NCBI GenBank assembly: GCA_035255485.1 | Contig: DATEZO010000107.1 | Coordinates: 1-24,160, forward strand | Reading direction: 5' to 3' | Source: DATEZO01 sp035255485 | GTDB taxonomy: Bacteria; Pseudomonadota; Gammaproteobacteria; Burkholderiales; Burkholderiaceae_D | DNA length: 24,160 nucleotides | In this document: positions 23,548 through 24,160 of the stretch, piece after piece | Numbering within the stretch: position 1 is the stretch's first letter | Layout: each line of letters starts with the position of its first letter | Notes under the pieces: generated by a model | What the model was told of the DNA's origin: nothing | The model's database searches: none | Seen by the model: the letters and a program-made list of their open reading frames with translations, nothing else | Program-made: the position numbers and the translations under genes

Positions 23548-24160
23548 TCAGATGTTCTGCGCCAGTTGCACCGCCAGGCCGACATAATTGGCCGGCGTCA
23601 TGGCCAGCAAATGATCTCTGGCTTCCTGGGGGATGGCCAGTCCGCGAATGAATGCATGCAGCGCGTCCCGGGAAATGCCCTTGCCGCGCGTCAGTTCCTT
23701 CAGTTGCTCGTAAGGATTTTCGATGCCGTAGCGGCGCATCACGGTTTGCACCGGTTCGGCCAGCACTTCCCAGGTTGCGTCCAGGTCTTCCGCCATGCGC
23801 GCCGGGTTAACTTCCAGCTTGTTCAGGCCGCGCAGGCAACTGTCGTAGGCCAACAGCGCATAGCCGAAGCCGACACCGATATTGCGCAATACCGTCGAAT
23901 CGGTCAGATCGCGCTGCCAGCGCGACAGCGGCAGTTTTTCCGAAAGATGCTTCAGCACCGCATTCGCCATGCCGAGGTTGCCTTCCGAATTTTCGAAATC
24001 GATCGGATTGACCTTGTGTGGCATGGTGGACGAGCCGATTTCGCCGGCCTTGGTGCGCTGCTTGAAGTAGCCGAGCGAAATATAGCCCCACAGGTCGCGG
24101 TTGAGGTCGATCAGGATGGTGTTGGTGCGCGCAACCGCATCGAACAATTCCGCCATGTAA
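23548..24160 (-). CDS. purB: Adenylosuccinate lyase PurB, 3' part
   Basis: This is the last 203 codons of the gene, whose 5' part lies beyond the window end; the frame is still open at 24160, with a Tyr codon before the first visible Met. The fumarase/aspartase superfamily signature GEIGSSTMPHKVNPIDFENSEGN is present, with the mobile catalytic loop serine in SSTMPHKVN. WQRDLTDSTVLRN, WEVLAEPVQTVMRRYGIENPYEQLKELTRG and the end MTPANYVGLA closely match the E. coli PurB subfamily. The enzyme splits adenylosuccinate to AMP and SAICAR to AICAR in purine synthesis, releasing fumarate. A terminator follows the stop. Confidence 0.98.
   Translation of the reverse strand, partial: YMAELFDAVARTNTILIDLNRDLWGYISLGYFKQRTKAGEIGSSTMPHKVNPIDFENSEGNLGMANAVLKHLSEKLPLSRWQRDLTDSTVLRNIGVGFGYALLAYDSCLRGLNKLEVNPARMAEDLDATWEVLAEPVQTVMRRYGIENPYEQLKELTRGKGISRDALHAFIRGLAIPQEARDHLLAMTPANYVGLAVQLAQNI

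Overview
The window is a compact chromosomal segment of a Gram-negative bacterium. By eye it is about 58-60% G+C. Most genes look vertically inherited, and none of the ones I can identify looks phage- or transposon-derived. The gene content and neighbourhoods (pilU/pilT next to yggS-proC, recG-oxyR-ubiA, queA-tgt-yajC-secD-secF, and a cytochrome b561/YceI cluster next to purB) point to a betaproteobacterium of the Burkholderiales. Oxalobacteraceae (Herminiimonas/Collimonas/Noviherbaspirillum-like) is my best guess. The family assignment rests on memory of synteny and protein style, not on a search.

Layout. 1-1012: the 3' part of glcF (glycolate oxidase Fe-S subunit). 1131-1652: a RimJ/RimL-type GNAT acetyltransferase, converging on a Cys-type glutathione peroxidase (1753-2238, minus). 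2571-4949 (minus): the two type IV pilus retraction ATPases, transcribed pilT then pilU and separated by about 200 bp of short palindromes. 4995-6522 (plus): yggS and proC, overlapping by 11 bp and diverging from pilT. 6532-7529 (minus): a small-membrane-protein operon, DUF883 - phage-holin-like - YqjK-like, with the same gene order as E. coli yqjD-yqjE-yqjK. 7714-11917 (minus): recG, oxyR and ubiA. 12033-17716 (plus): queA, tgt, yajC, secD and secF, ending in a strong UUCG-loop terminator. 18118-20805 (plus): an 895-residue Pat/PatZ-type protein acetyltransferase. 20969-23138 (minus): an operon of cytochrome b561, two YceI lipocalin-like periplasmic proteins and a MarR regulator, with a perfect 7-2-7 inverted repeat in its promoter region. 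23548-24160 (minus): the 3' part of purB.

How the parts fit together. PilT and PilU depolymerise type IV pili. QueA and Tgt make queuosine in tRNA, and their operon continues into the SecDF-YajC accessory complex of the Sec translocon. OxyR senses peroxide through C199/C208 at the exact E. coli spacing. The cytochrome b561/YceI/YceI/MarR cluster looks like a self-regulated envelope-stress or antibiotic-response module. It is the most biologically suggestive unit in the window.

I found no CRISPR array, tRNA, rRNA, insertion sequence, prophage or toxin-antitoxin pair. The unusual features are mostly non-coding. They are the palindrome cluster between pilT and pilU, two degenerate inverted repeats built on an 8-bp period (upstream of oxyR and of tgt), a 24-bp palindrome upstream of the yqjDEK-like operon, a dispersed-type hairpin between secD and secF, and the candidate MarR operator. 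I do not see convincing evidence of a wholly new system.
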